The notes: generated from the sequence alone by a model not told the origin. A stretch of DNA of 64,000 nucleotides from DATAJX01 sp964601735 (GCA_964601735.1 CAZROO010000002.1:1-64000); one strand, 5' to 3'. Positions 7,501-18,082 are shown, counted from the stretch's first letter. Made by a program: numbers and translations.

Positions 7501-9073
7501 GCCCGAGAGTGGGCAAGGTGGTAACCACCGTGGGCGCGCTTGCCGCTGTATTTGTTATTGTTGTTAAGGCGGAACCGATTGCGTGGGTGGTATCGTCAAC
7601 GGTCGAAGTTACCGTGGCCACGGCCGGGTCGGTGACGGTGCTTACGGTATCGGTAACACCGCTGACGACACTGTCGACCCACGACTCGACCGAGCCGGTG
7701 GTGGAGGTGCTGGTGTCCGCTACCACGCCCGAAAGGGACGAGGTCGTATCGGTCACGGCATCAACCACCGGCGCTACTTCCGGTACGGTGGTGGTAATGG
7801 CATCGAGAGTGCTGTCCACCACATTGGTAACGGTCTGGGTGGCAGTGGCGGGGTCCAGCAGTGTCACCACAGTCGGCGTATCACCACTGCCGGAGAGGAG
7901 CCCGGTCGTATCGATAGCCGGCAGGCTGGCATCATTCCCCATCAGGCTAAGGCTGGAGGTGGGCGAGGTAGGGTCAGAGGTCTGGTCCAGCAGGTGGGTA
8001 TCCAGCAGGCTGCCGTTATCGGTTTGCGCCTGTCCCGTCACATCGGCCAAAACCATATTAGGCAAATTGGTCAGGGTGTCGGGTAGCGTCGTCACATTAG
8101 GTAAAAGCCCATCCGTACCGGAGGCCAGGGTCGAGTCAACCATCTGGGTGACGCTATCGGTGAACGTCTGCGGCGTAACGCCCTGCGGAATACTGGTTTC
8201 AATCAGGCCGCCAGGCAAGGCATCCGTCACCAGGTGAAGCAGGCTGGTGTCTACCGGCAGGCCAAGCGGTGAGGTAAGGTCGATGTTCGCCACGCTGCCG
8301 TGGGTGGCGGTGCCGTCCAGTGATAATCCCAGCAAATGCCCTGTGCCGCTTAAAATTTCGCCGGGAGCAGGCAAGCCCACGTTCAAACTGTCGGCACTCG
8401 GCAAAACGCTTTGTAACAGGGGTTGCAGGCCTTGCGGAACCAGGCCGGTCGAAGTCAATACCTGGCTGATGTTGCTGCCGGTTTCACCCACTGTCGCCAG
8501 CGGTGTACTGGTGGTCGGGAGGTCAGAAAGAGGGGGCAGGTTCAAATGAACGCTACCGCTGCCAAGCACGTTATCCACGGTGGTATCCAGATTAAGCGGC
8601 AGGGCATGTTCCGGTAGGCCGCCCGGAAGGATGCCGCCATCATTTCCATTGGAACCATTCGTTCCGCTGATGCCATCCAGGCCTGCCAGATTGGTGATGG
8701 AACCGGCAGTGCCTCCATGTAAACTGCTGCTGCCGATCGAAGCGTCGTGAGAGCCACCATCGCTGATATGCTCGCTACCGATGGGCGCCTGCGGCGTGGT
8801 AGAAGCATTCAGGCCATCGGCGGTGGTCAGCACGGCGGACTTTTCAGAGCTATCGTGAGTGGTCAGCAACGGCGAGGCATTGCTGGCCGAGCTGCCAAGC
8901 GCAGTGGTAACGGCGTTGTTTATTTTCATGTCCGGCGCCGCCGTCACGTTACCGGCAAAAGGGGTGTTGGCCACGGTTACCTTGCCAACGGTCACGGCAT
9001 CGGCGGGCAATGCCCCTACGCCGTGACTGGTTTCTTCAGCAGCCAACTGTTTATAGTCTAAGGTCGGGCTCAT
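7481..9073 (-). CDS. Acidic Ser/Thr/Gly-rich protein, candidate substrate of the adjacent T1SS
   Basis: A 530-aa protein of no family I recognise. It has no signal peptide and no transmembrane segment. It contains no Cys and no Arg, and its only lysines (K8, K31, K50, K78) lie in the first 78 residues. The remainder is made of Ser, Thr, Val, Asp, Leu, Gly and Pro. Proline-rich linkers occupy the middle, and the last 130 residues repeat VVDxxTDT/TVTSTVD-like strings before ending in LGHDLFHH. Cys-free acidic composition without a Sec signal is typical of T1SS substrates, but no RTX nonapeptides are visible. It is the first gene of the secretion operon: AAGGAG lies 10 nt upstream of ATG 9073 and its end overlaps the first ABC gene by 20 nt. 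Function as a secreted adhesin or matrix protein is inference. Confidence 0.8.
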   Translation of the reverse strand: MSPTLDYKQLAAEETSHGVGALPADAVTVGKVTVANTPFAGNVTAAPDMKINNAVTTALGSSASNASPLLTTHDSSEKSAVLTTADGLNASTTPQAPIGSEHISDGGSHDASIGSSSLHGGTAGSITNLAGLDGISGTNGSNGNDGGILPGGLPEHALPLNLDTTVDNVLGSGSVHLNLPPLSDLPTTSTPLATVGETGSNISQVLTSTGLVPQGLQPLLQSVLPSADSLNVGLPAPGEILSGTGHLLGLSLDGTATHGSVANIDLTSPLGLPVDTSLLHLVTDALPGGLIETSIPQGVTPQTFTDSVTQMVDSTLASGTDGLLPNVTTLPDTLTNLPNMVLADVTGQAQTDNGSLLDTHLLDQTSDPTSPTSSLSLMGNDASLPAIDTTGLLSGSGDTPTVVTLLDPATATQTVTNVVDSTLDAITTTVPEVAPVVDAVTDTTSSLSGVVADTSTSTTGSVESWVDSVVSGVTDTVSTVTDPAVATVTSTVDDTTHAIGSALTTITNTAASAPTVVTTLPTLGHDLFHH

Positions 9074-9202
9074 GTATAACGGGCTCCTTTTTTGTCGTAG
9101 GCTTATTGCAACTTTAGGTAGTAAAAACTGACACGTCTACGCGGCCACGAACATCTGGCCTAAATCCTGTGCATGTCAGACAATAACGGAAGAAAGGGCT
9201 GT

Positions 9203-9232
9203 GCTATAAAAGGCGCAAAACCTGAATAACAA
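9203..9232 (-). promoter_or_regulatory. Putative sigma70-like promoter for the T1SS operon
   Basis: On the minus strand TTGTTA (9232-9227) and TATAGC (9208-9203) are separated by 18 nt (17 nt if read as TTATAG). This would give a leader of about 125 nt before ATG 9073. The 302-nt space between typA and the operon holds no gene that I can see. The match is by eye only. Confidence 0.35.
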
Positions 9233-9375
9233 ACGAATTTACCAGTAAAAAACGGCGAAAATCCCGCAATCTGGTTTGCCCGGCAAGGTGCTCGTTTTCA
9301 CCACACTGCCTCTATCGATTACACGATTGCAGGCTCAACTATTGGTTGTATGCACTAGGGTGCCGCAACGCCCGG

Positions 9376-11205
9376 TCAGGCCGTTGCTTCAGCCTCGCGG
9401 CGCATGCGCTTGCGGCTGTGCGCATCCAGCCCACGCTTGCGCAGGCGAATGTTTTGCGGGGTGACTTCCACCAGCTCATCGTCTTCAATGTAGGTCAGGG
9501 CGTATTCCAGCGTAATTTGGCGCGGCGGCGTCAGCTTCACGGCGTCATCCTTGCCGGCGGCACGCACGTTGGTCAGCTTTTTGGCGTGAGTGGGGTTTAC
9601 TTCCAGGTCGCCTTCACGGCTGTTTTCGCCAATGATCATCCCATCGTAAGCCTCAATCGCTGCGCCCACAAACAGTACGCCACGGGCTTCGAGTTCGTTG
9701 AGGATGTAAGCGGTGGTGGTACCTGCCGCCATGCTCACCAGCACGCCGTTGCGGCGCCCGGCAGGGGCGCTTTTCACCGGGCCGTATTCCTTGAACTGAC
9801 GGGTGAGAATCCCGGTGCCGCGCGTATCGGTAAGGAACTCGCTGCGGTAACCGATCATCCCGCGGCTGGGGCCGACAAAAACCAAACGGGTTTTGCCGTG
9901 GTGGTCGTTTACCATGTTCACCAGTTCGGCGCGGCGGTAACCCATCTTCTCCATCACAACGCCGGAGAATTCCTGGTCGACGTCGACGATGATTTCTTCA
10001 TAAGGCTCCTGCTTCACGCCATCGACTTCACGGAAGATGATTTCCGGGCGCGAAATGGAAAGTTCAAAGCCTTCGCGGCGCATGGTCTCAATCAGTACGC
10101 CCAGGTGCAGTTCACCACGGCCCATCACGCGGAAGCTTTCGGCTGCACTGCCTTGCTCCACCCGCAAACCCACGTTGGTTTCGGCCTCGGCAAACAACCG
10201 GGCGCCAATCTCGCGGCTGGTCAGCTTCTTGCCTTCGCGGCCCGCCAGCGGCGAGTCATTGACGCTGAAGGTCATCATCATCGTCGGCGGGTCAATGTCC
10301 ACGGCGGGCAGGGGGTTGGTCACCGCCGGTTCGCAAATCGTATGGCTCACATAAGCGGTGCCTAAACCCGCCAGCGCCACAATATCCCCGGCGCGGGCTT
10401 CGTCTACCGGCACCTTCTTCAACCCCTGGAAGGTGAACAGCGCGGTGATTTTGCCCTTTTCCAGCTCCTGGCCGGTGCGGGTCATGGCTTTCACGCTCAT
10501 GTTCTTTTTCACCACGCCGCTCATCACCCGGCCGGTGACCACGCGGCCCAAAAAGTCGTTGCGCTCGATAATGGTGGCCAGCAGGCTGAACGGCGCACTC
10601 TCGTCACCCTTCGGCGCAGGCACATGCTTCAGCACCAAATCCAGCAGCGGTTCGGTGGAGGTGGTCGGGGTCTTGTAATCCGGCCCTACCCAGCCGTCGC
10701 GGCCCACGGCGTACATAATGGGAAAGTCCATCTGTTCGTCGGTCGCACCCAGGCTGTCAAACAGGTCAAAGGTCTCGTTGATGACTTCGTCGGGGCGGGC
10801 ATCGCTGCGGTCGACCTTGTTCACCACTAATATAGGGCGCAGGCCCAGTTGCAGAGCCTTGCCCAGCACAAACTTGGTTTGCGGCATGGGGCCTTCTGCG
10901 GCGTCCACTAGCAGCACGGCACCGTCTACCATGCCCAGAATCCGCTCCACTTCGCCGCCAAAGTCCGCGTGCCCGGGGGTGTCGACGATATTAATGCGGT
11001 GACCTTTGAAATTCACACCGGTGGTCTTGGCCAGAATGGTAATTCCGCGCTCGCGTTCCAAATCGTTGCTGTCCATGGCGCGCTCGGCCACTTTTTCGTG
11101 GCTGGCAAAGGTGCCGGTCTGGCGCAGCAGGGCGTCCACCAGGGTGGTCTTGCCGTGGTCGACGTGGGCGATAATGGCGATATTACGGATGTTTTCGGTG
11201 CTCAT
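9376..11205 (-). CDS. typA: Ribosome-associated GTPase TypA/BipA
   Basis: A 609-aa translational GTPase of the EF-G superfamily that binds the ribosome under stress. G1 is AHVDHGKTTL, switch/G2 lies near ERERGITILA, G3 is DTPGHADF and G4 is NKVD. EF-G domains II, III and V follow, and the TypA-specific C-terminal domain ends in basic residues (LRKRGLDAHSRKRMRREAEA). Length matches the family. It is transcribed away from the neighbouring DEAD-box helicase, and the 172-nt space between them should hold both promoters. Nothing odd is seen. Confidence 0.97.
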   Translation of the reverse strand: MSTENIRNIAIIAHVDHGKTTLVDALLRQTGTFASHEKVAERAMDSNDLERERGITILAKTTGVNFKGHRINIVDTPGHADFGGEVERILGMVDGAVLLVDAAEGPMPQTKFVLGKALQLGLRPILVVNKVDRSDARPDEVINETFDLFDSLGATDEQMDFPIMYAVGRDGWVGPDYKTPTTSTEPLLDLVLKHVPAPKGDESAPFSLLATIIERNDFLGRVVTGRVMSGVVKKNMSVKAMTRTGQELEKGKITALFTFQGLKKVPVDEARAGDIVALAGLGTAYVSHTICEPAVTNPLPAVDIDPPTMMMTFSVNDSPLAGREGKKLTSREIGARLFAEAETNVGLRVEQGSAAESFRVMGRGELHLGVLIETMRREGFELSISRPEIIFREVDGVKQEPYEEIIVDVDQEFSGVVMEKMGYRRAELVNMVNDHHGKTRLVFVGPSRGMIGYRSEFLTDTRGTGILTRQFKEYGPVKSAPAGRRNGVLVSMAAGTTTAYILNELEARGVLFVGAAIEAYDGMIIGENSREGDLEVNPTHAKKLTNVRAAGKDDAVKLTPPRQITLEYALTYIEDDELVEVTPQNIRLRKRGLDAHSRKRMRREAEATA

Positions 11206-11377
11206 GGAGCGGCTTGTAGCTCATCAAACCGCTCTTAGGCCAGCCTTTTTTCAATAAAAGCTTGTATTTATCGCTATCCTAACCCATATGGCGGTTATCC
11301 GGCAATGAAGCCAGATAGGCGGCTCGTGAGATTTGCGATTCATGATTACCGCAACCACAACGAGAAAGTACACCGCT

Positions 11378-13141
<1,764 letters not shown>

Positions 13142-13144
13142 CAA

Positions 13145-13168
13145 AAAACCCCGCCTAGGCGGGGTTTT
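13145..13168. terminator. Bidirectional intrinsic terminator between the helicase gene and serC
   Basis: A perfect 24-nt palindrome: AAAACCCCGCC on the left, TA in the centre and GGCGGGGTTTT on the right. The GC-rich stem with flanking A and T runs can stop transcription of both convergent genes, the helicase (ends 13141) and serC (ends 13171). Confidence 0.9.
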
Positions 13169-13170
13169 CT

Positions 13171-14346
13171 TTACTTGGCAAAAGTTCTCGCGTGCACATG
13201 ATGGTACGCCCAATCGAGCCACTGCGTCAGCACATCCACGTCACTCGGTTCCACCGTCGGCCCGCACCAAATCCTCAACCCGGGAGGCGCGTCCTTATAC
13301 CCGTTAAAATCAAATCCAACGCCTTCAGCCTCCAGCATGTCCACGATGCCTTTGCAGAAAACCCGCTGGTCACCCTCACTCAACGCCGCAAACTGCGCAT
13401 CCTTAATCACCAGGCAAGGGCTGGTGTTGCTGCGCACCGTATCGTCCGCGGGCAAAAAATCAATCCACGGCGTCGCGTCCACCCAGCGCTTCAAATGCGC
13501 GTAACTTTCGCGGCTGCGCTTGATGAGCCCTTCTTGCCCACCCAGCTTACGCGCCAGCTCCAAACACACCAGCAGGTCTTCAATGCACAGCATGCTCGGC
13601 GTATTAATTGGCGCGTCGTCAAAAATCCCGGCCATGAACACGCCCTTGTCCATCAGGCGAAACAGCTTGGGAATCGGCCAACTCGGCGTATAAGTCCGCA
13701 AGCGCTCCACCGCGCGCGGGCCCAGCACCAGCATGCCGTGCTGCGGCTCGCCGCCCAGCACCTTTTGCCAGCTGAAGGTCACCACATCCAGCTTCTTCCA
13801 AGGTATAGGCATGCCAAAAATCGCGCTGGTCGCATCGCAAATCGCCAGGCCTTCACGGTCATCGGCAATCCACCCGGCACCGTCCGGCGCCTTCACCCCG
13901 GCGGCGGTACCGTTCCAGGTGAACACGATGTCATGCTTCGGGTTCGCCTGTTCCAGCGGCGGTAGCTCACCGTACTTGCCCACAAACGCGCGATGTTCGC
14001 ACTTGAGTTGGCTCACCACGTCCACCACCCAGTCGTTGCCGAAGGCTTCCCAGCCGAACATATCCACCGGCCGCTGCCCCAGCACATTCCACAAAATCGC
14101 TTCCACCGCCCCGGTGTCGCTGCCGCTCATGATGCCGATCAGGTAATCGTCCGGCAGCCCCATCATCTCGCGTAGTTCAACGCCAACCTGCCGGATCTTC
14201 GCCCGTGCCGGTGCCGCGCGGTGGCTGCGCCCCACCAGCGCGCCCTTCAGCATCTCTAGCTTCCAGCCGGGGAATTTGGCGGTCGGCCCGCAACTGAACC
14301 CGGTAGTGAATTGCGGACGAGCCGTTGGCTTGGGATAGTCAGTCAT
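13171..14346 (-). CDS. serC: Phosphoserine aminotransferase
   Basis: A 391-aa PLP enzyme that converts 3-phosphohydroxypyruvate and glutamate to phosphoserine in serine biosynthesis. The PLP-binding Lys sits in SWQKVLGGE, preceded by the aspartate motif ICDATSAIFG. The N-terminal FSCGPTAKFPGW is the substrate-loop motif of the alphaproteobacterial SerC subgroup (about 390 aa rather than the 360 aa of enterics). AGAGAAGA precedes ATG 14346. It lies 24 nt downstream of ileS and is probably cotranscribed with it. No serA is visible beside it, although serC-serA pairing is common. Confidence 0.95.
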   Translation of the reverse strand: MTDYPKPTARPQFTTGFSCGPTAKFPGWKLEMLKGALVGRSHRAAPARAKIRQVGVELREMMGLPDDYLIGIMSGSDTGAVEAILWNVLGQRPVDMFGWEAFGNDWVVDVVSQLKCEHRAFVGKYGELPPLEQANPKHDIVFTWNGTAAGVKAPDGAGWIADDREGLAICDATSAIFGMPIPWKKLDVVTFSWQKVLGGEPQHGMLVLGPRAVERLRTYTPSWPIPKLFRLMDKGVFMAGIFDDAPINTPSMLCIEDLLVCLELARKLGGQEGLIKRSRESYAHLKRWVDATPWIDFLPADDTVRSNTSPCLVIKDAQFAALSEGDQRVFCKGIVDMLEAEGVGFDFNGYKDAPPGLRIWCGPTVEPSDVDVLTQWLDWAYHHVHARTFAK

Positions 14347-14370
14347 TTTTCTTCTCTAATTTATTAAGGG

Positions 14371-17223
14371 TTACTTCAACGCCTCGGCGCAACGCGCATC
14401 CAACCCGTCGGTATTAACCTCGGCAAAATACTGCCAGCAGCGCGGGCACTTATGCCCTTCGGCAGCAGAAGCCTCCAGCTTGGCACCCTTAACAACCTGT
14501 GCCCCGGCCAGAACCTCACTCAGCAAAGCCATATCAACATCGTCGGTTACGCTCACACGCGCACTGGCATTGGCGCCCACTTTACCCTCAGCCCGCGCGG
14601 TTTCAATCGCCTTGTTGGCATCGTCTCGAAGTTGCAGCAACTTGTGCCACGCGGCCACATTAGTGTCGGAAAGCTTCCACGCCCCATCCGCCTCGGCAAA
14701 AGTCTGCGCATGAACACTCCCCTCATACCGCTCGCGCCACGCCTCATCAGCGGTAAACGGCATGAACGGCGCCAGGTGCGTGCACAGTGCCCGCAACACA
14801 ACATCGAGCGTTTGCAGGGCGGCCTGCCGACGCGGGCTGTCCTTGGCATCGCAATACAATGCATCCTTGCGGCTTTCAAAATACAGCCCGCTCAGGTCAC
14901 GCTCGCAGAATTCATAAATACTTTGGTAAGCACGGTGGAACTGATAAGCCTCAAAAAACCCGCGAACAGAGGTCAGCACCTCGCCCAGCCGGTGAAGCAG
15001 GTAGTTTTCCAGCGCGGGCAGGGCAAAAACATCAATATTCTCACTGACTTTCTCAGTGCCTAAATTCCCTAGAATCCAGCGCAGCACATTGCGGAATTTC
15101 CGGTACGCGCCGCTCATGCTTTCCATGATTTCCGGCGAATAACGGATATCCTCGCTAAAATCCGAAGCAAAAACCCACAGCCGGATAATATCCATGCCGT
15201 ATTTCGGCAAAAGTTCCTGCGGCGTCACGCCGTTGCCAAGGCTCTTGCTGAACTTGCGGCCCTGCCCATCGACCACGAAGCCTGAGGTGACGACACTCTC
15301 ATACGGCGCATCGCCATAGTTGGCCACACTGGTCAGCAGGCTGGAGTGGAACCACCCCCGGTGCTGGTCGGAACCCTCCTGGTACAAATCCGCCGGACGC
15401 TTGTCGTCGGTGCGGTAGAACGGCTGGCCGGGCGTTGCGCCGCGCGCCCGCACCACGTGCGCGTGCGTCGTGCCGCTGTCAAACCACACGTCCAGAATGT
15501 CGCGCACCGGTTCCAAATCATCCAGCGTCAGGCCGTTCTTTTCCAGCCACCCGGCGGGCAGCAGTTCGGCCATATTGCCATCAAGACGATTATCCCAGGC
15601 ATCGATGCCTTCCTGCGCCACCAGATTCGCGATGTGTTCCCACACCGCAGGGTCGGCCACCGGCGCGCCGGTTTTTTTGTTCACAAAAATGGTGATCGGA
15701 ACACCCCAGGCCCGCTGGCGACTAATACACCAGTCCGGGCGGTTCTCAATCATGCTGCCGATGCGGTTGGCGCCATACCCCGGCACCCAGTTCACGCCCT
15801 TCACGCCGCGGCCGAAGATCCTGTCAAGGCTGCCCTCGCGCAGCGTCTTGCCGCCGTTCTCTTTGATAGGCTTATCCATCGCCACGAACCACTGGTGCGT
15901 GGTGCGGTAGATGAGCGGTTTCTTCGAGCGCCAGCTGATGGGATAGCTGTGAACGATCTCTTCCATCTTCAGCAACCGGCCGCTCGCTTCCAACTCGGCA
16001 ATAATCGCATCCTGCGCCTTCCAGATATTCTGGCCCGCCAGCGCCACACCGGTGAGGGGCAGGGCGGGAACGTCCTTTTCATACTGGCCGTAACTCCCGA
16101 CCGGGCAGCTCAAATCCAGCTTCTCACGCACACCAATCCCAAAGTCCTCAATCCCATGTGCAGGGGCAGTATGAACAAGGCCGGTGCCGCTGTCGGTAGT
16201 GACGTGGTCGCCATACGTTACTTTGTAAACATCATTGTAGAGCGGGTGCTGGTATGTCCAACCCACTAAATCTTGCCCTTCTTCAACTGCTTTAACTTTT
16301 ACGACGTTAAAGCCCAACTCTTTGGATTGCTGGCTTGGCTGGCTACTAAAGACGAATTTGTTTTTAGGGCTATCTGAAAACAGTTCCCAATGAGTTTTAG
16401 TAAAGCTTTCAGATAACGTTTCAGCTACCCATAGCCCACGGCCATCATTGGTTTCTAAACAAAAATAATTTTCATCCGCCTTCACCGCCACCGCCCGATT
16501 AGCCGGCAGCGTCCAAGGCGTCGTCGTCCAAATGACGAGGAATTCATTCTCACGCCCAACCAAAGGCAAAGCCACGTAAACCGACTTGCTCTTATGATTT
16601 TCATCATACTCAACCTCCGCCTCGGCCATCGCAGTCTCTTCAACCGTCGCCCACAGCGTCGGGCGCAACCCGCGATACACCAAATCCCGCTGCACCATCT
16701 TGCCCAGCTCACGGACAATCCCGGCCTCGTTGGCCTTGTCCATGGTCTTGTACGGGTGTTCCCAGTCGGCCAAACATTCCAGCCGCTGCCAGTCGGCCAT
16801 CTGCACGTCAATCCACTTTTGCGCGTATTCGCGGCAACGCTGGCGCAACTCGGCCTTGGAAATATCGCGCTTGCTCTTGCCTTGCTTGCGCAGGTCTTCC
16901 TCAACCTTCCACTCGATCGGCAAGCCGTGGCAATCCCACCCGGGAACATATGGGCTATCCAGCCCGGCCATGAACTTGCTGCGCACGATGAAATCCTTCA
17001 ACACATACGTCAGCACGTGCCCCATGTGGAAAGCCCCATTCGCATACGGCGGCCCCAAATGGACGATAAACTTCTCCGCGCCCTCACGGCTCTCCCGCAG
17101 CTTGTCGTAAAAACCCTCGGTAATCTGCCGCGCAATCCATACCGGTTCACGTTCGGGCAGGCTGGCGCGCATGGCAAAGCCGGTCTGCGGTAAATTCAGG
17201 GTCTTGGAATAATCGGTGCTCAT
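14371..17223 (-). CDS. ileS: Isoleucyl-tRNA synthetase
   Basis: A 950-aa class I synthetase that charges tRNA-Ile and edits Val. The HIGH motif is HMGH in ANGAFHMGHVL, the KMSKS motif is KFSKS in GRKFSKSLGNG, and the WCISRQR segment and CP1 editing domain are present. The C-terminal zinc region has CPRCW, but only one Cys (DARC) instead of the usual second CxxC, so zinc binding may be altered. The start is 17223 (MSTDYSKTL). A 36-codon upstream extension is rejected as non-homologous. Within the editing domain, about 16262-16480 is conspicuously AT-rich and appears to add extra residues. It follows ribF by 55 nt, a conserved ribF-ileS order. Confidence 0.96.
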   Translation of the reverse strand: MSTDYSKTLNLPQTGFAMRASLPEREPVWIARQITEGFYDKLRESREGAEKFIVHLGPPYANGAFHMGHVLTYVLKDFIVRSKFMAGLDSPYVPGWDCHGLPIEWKVEEDLRKQGKSKRDISKAELRQRCREYAQKWIDVQMADWQRLECLADWEHPYKTMDKANEAGIVRELGKMVQRDLVYRGLRPTLWATVEETAMAEAEVEYDENHKSKSVYVALPLVGRENEFLVIWTTTPWTLPANRAVAVKADENYFCLETNDGRGLWVAETLSESFTKTHWELFSDSPKNKFVFSSQPSQQSKELGFNVVKVKAVEEGQDLVGWTYQHPLYNDVYKVTYGDHVTTDSGTGLVHTAPAHGIEDFGIGVREKLDLSCPVGSYGQYEKDVPALPLTGVALAGQNIWKAQDAIIAELEASGRLLKMEEIVHSYPISWRSKKPLIYRTTHQWFVAMDKPIKENGGKTLREGSLDRIFGRGVKGVNWVPGYGANRIGSMIENRPDWCISRQRAWGVPITIFVNKKTGAPVADPAVWEHIANLVAQEGIDAWDNRLDGNMAELLPAGWLEKNGLTLDDLEPVRDILDVWFDSGTTHAHVVRARGATPGQPFYRTDDKRPADLYQEGSDQHRGWFHSSLLTSVANYGDAPYESVVTSGFVVDGQGRKFSKSLGNGVTPQELLPKYGMDIIRLWVFASDFSEDIRYSPEIMESMSGAYRKFRNVLRWILGNLGTEKVSENIDVFALPALENYLLHRLGEVLTSVRGFFEAYQFHRAYQSIYEFCERDLSGLYFESRKDALYCDAKDSPRRQAALQTLDVVLRALCTHLAPFMPFTADEAWRERYEGSVHAQTFAEADGAWKLSDTNVAAWHKLLQLRDDANKAIETARAEGKVGANASARVSVTDDVDMALLSEVLAGAQVVKGAKLEASAAEGHKCPRCWQYFAEVNTDGLDARCAEALK
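16371..16415. repeat. Inverted repeat inside an AT-rich in-frame segment of ileS
   Basis: TATCTGAAA (16371-16379) and its exact reverse complement TTTCAGATA (16407-16415) flank a 27-nt loop. The pair lies in the AT-rich patch of the ileS editing domain. The reading frame stays open through it. Confidence 0.6.
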
Positions 17224-17278
17224 GAGGACTTGAGAAATAGCTGTTTCACGGCTGAAACTCAAGCATTTTATGGGCCGT

Positions 17279-17767
17279 TTATGGTTTGAGGGCGCGCAAT
17301 CTGCTTGAGCTGAAAACCACGCCCGCCTCATCCGTCACCAGCGGCAAAACGGTCGTCACAAACGCCGGGTTGCCCTTCAGCGTCTGCACATCGCCGCTGG
17401 CCTTATGCCCAAAGCGGAAATTCTCCCCCACCGCAATCCGCGCGGCCCCCAGCCAGTCCACCAGAATCTTCTGCATGAAATCAGCGGGCGACCATCCTGC
17501 CACCACCGTATCGAACGGCACTACCGCCACGTCCGCCAGCGCCTGCAAGGCCGCTATTTTCTGCCCGGCGGTCATTAGCCGCTTAAGCGGCACATCGGGC
17601 CGCAACACGCTGCGTGGATGCGGCTCAAACGTCAGCGCAATCACAGGCCCGCCCAATTCACGCGCGGCCTGCAACAACGCCCGGTGCCCCTCATGCACGC
17701 CGTCAAAGTTACCAATCGCCACCGTTGGCCGCGCAATACTGCTTTTTTCTGGATAGGTAAGAACCAC
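17279..17767 (-). CDS. ribF: FAD synthetase (RibF N-domain) lacking the riboflavin kinase domain
   Basis: A 162-aa protein matching only the nucleotidyltransferase half of bifunctional RibF, which adenylates FMN to FAD. Visible motifs are GNFDGVHEGH, TFEPHPRSVL and GENFRFGHKASG. It ends at SSSRLRALKP, where normal RibF continues (SSTRIR-) into a flavokinase domain of about 120 residues. The space downstream holds only 55 nt before ileS, so the missing domain cannot be hidden by a simple frameshift. The start is set at GTG 17767 with AGGA about 6 nt upstream. The open frame further upstream runs through tRNA-Leu and is rejected. It is either a standalone FAD synthetase, with flavokinase supplied elsewhere, or a decayed gene. 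It leads a probable ribF-ileS-serC operon. Confidence 0.85.
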   Translation of the reverse strand: MVLTYPEKSSIARPTVAIGNFDGVHEGHRALLQAARELGGPVIALTFEPHPRSVLRPDVPLKRLMTAGQKIAALQALADVAVVPFDTVVAGWSPADFMQKILVDWLGAARIAVGENFRFGHKASGDVQTLKGNPAFVTTVLPLVTDEAGVVFSSSRLRALKP

Positions 17768-17803
17768 CCGTAATCCTGTCACCTGTTTCCTGTAACCTGG
17801 AAT

Positions 17804-17889
17804 TGGTGCCGGTGGAGGGACTTGAACCCACACTACCGTGAAGTAAACGGATTTTGAGTCCGTCGCGTCTGCCATTCCGCCACACCGGC
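17804..17889 (-). tRNA. tRNA-Leu (anticodon CAA)
   Basis: On the minus strand the acceptor stem is GCCGGTG/CACCGGC, with discriminator A and an encoded CCA (17804-17806). The anticodon stem ACGGA/TCCGT closes the loop CTCAAAA, giving CAA for UUG. A long variable arm and GTTCAAGTC T-loop are present. At 86 nt it is class II. It lies just upstream of ribF on the same strand. Confidence 0.96.
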
Positions 17890-17949
17890 ACGGGCGAGGG
17901 TTTGCCACAGTCGCACGCTACTCGCAAGTCAATTGAAGTGCCGTTTTGC

Positions 17950-17961
17950 CACAGGCCTGTG
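17950..17961. promoter_or_regulatory. 12-bp perfect palindrome upstream of the TPS operon, possible operator
   Basis: CACAGGCCTGTG is a perfect palindrome, and it is directly followed by the smaller palindrome GACATGTC (17961-17968). Both lie in the non-coding space between tRNA-Leu and the TpsB gene. No promoter hexamers stand out around them. A dimeric repressor or activator site is possible. Confidence 0.35.
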
Positions 17962-18008
17962 ACATGTCTTTGCAATTTGCGCCCTGTCGAGGTTGCACAA
18001 AGCGAGTT

Positions 18009-18073
18009 TGCCAGCCTAGATTACCTGGCATCGGCGCCTCCTCCCCCCACCCCTCGGCGCCGATCGTCTTTTT
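18009..18073 (+). promoter_or_regulatory. Structured leader: two hairpins, the second terminator-like
   Basis: TGCCAG/CTGGCA (18009-18014 with 18025-18030) forms a first hairpin. ATCGGCGCC/GGCGCCGAT (18030-18038 with 18056-18064) is a perfect 9-bp stem followed by CGTCTTTTT. Base 18030 is shared, so the two stems stack or compete. Both precede the TpsB start. They could be the 3' end of a small RNA or an attenuator. Confidence 0.55.
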
Positions 18074-18082
18074 ACCCCTCCA

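Noticed and set aside
7481..9073. RTX toxin
   Set aside because: No GGxGxD nonapeptide repeats and no acyltransferase gene are present. Only general composition and context support T1SS secretion.
17890..18030. Known structured RNA (4.5S, 6S, RNase P, tmRNA) before the TPS operon
   Set aside because: None of the conserved sequence blocks of these RNAs could be found.
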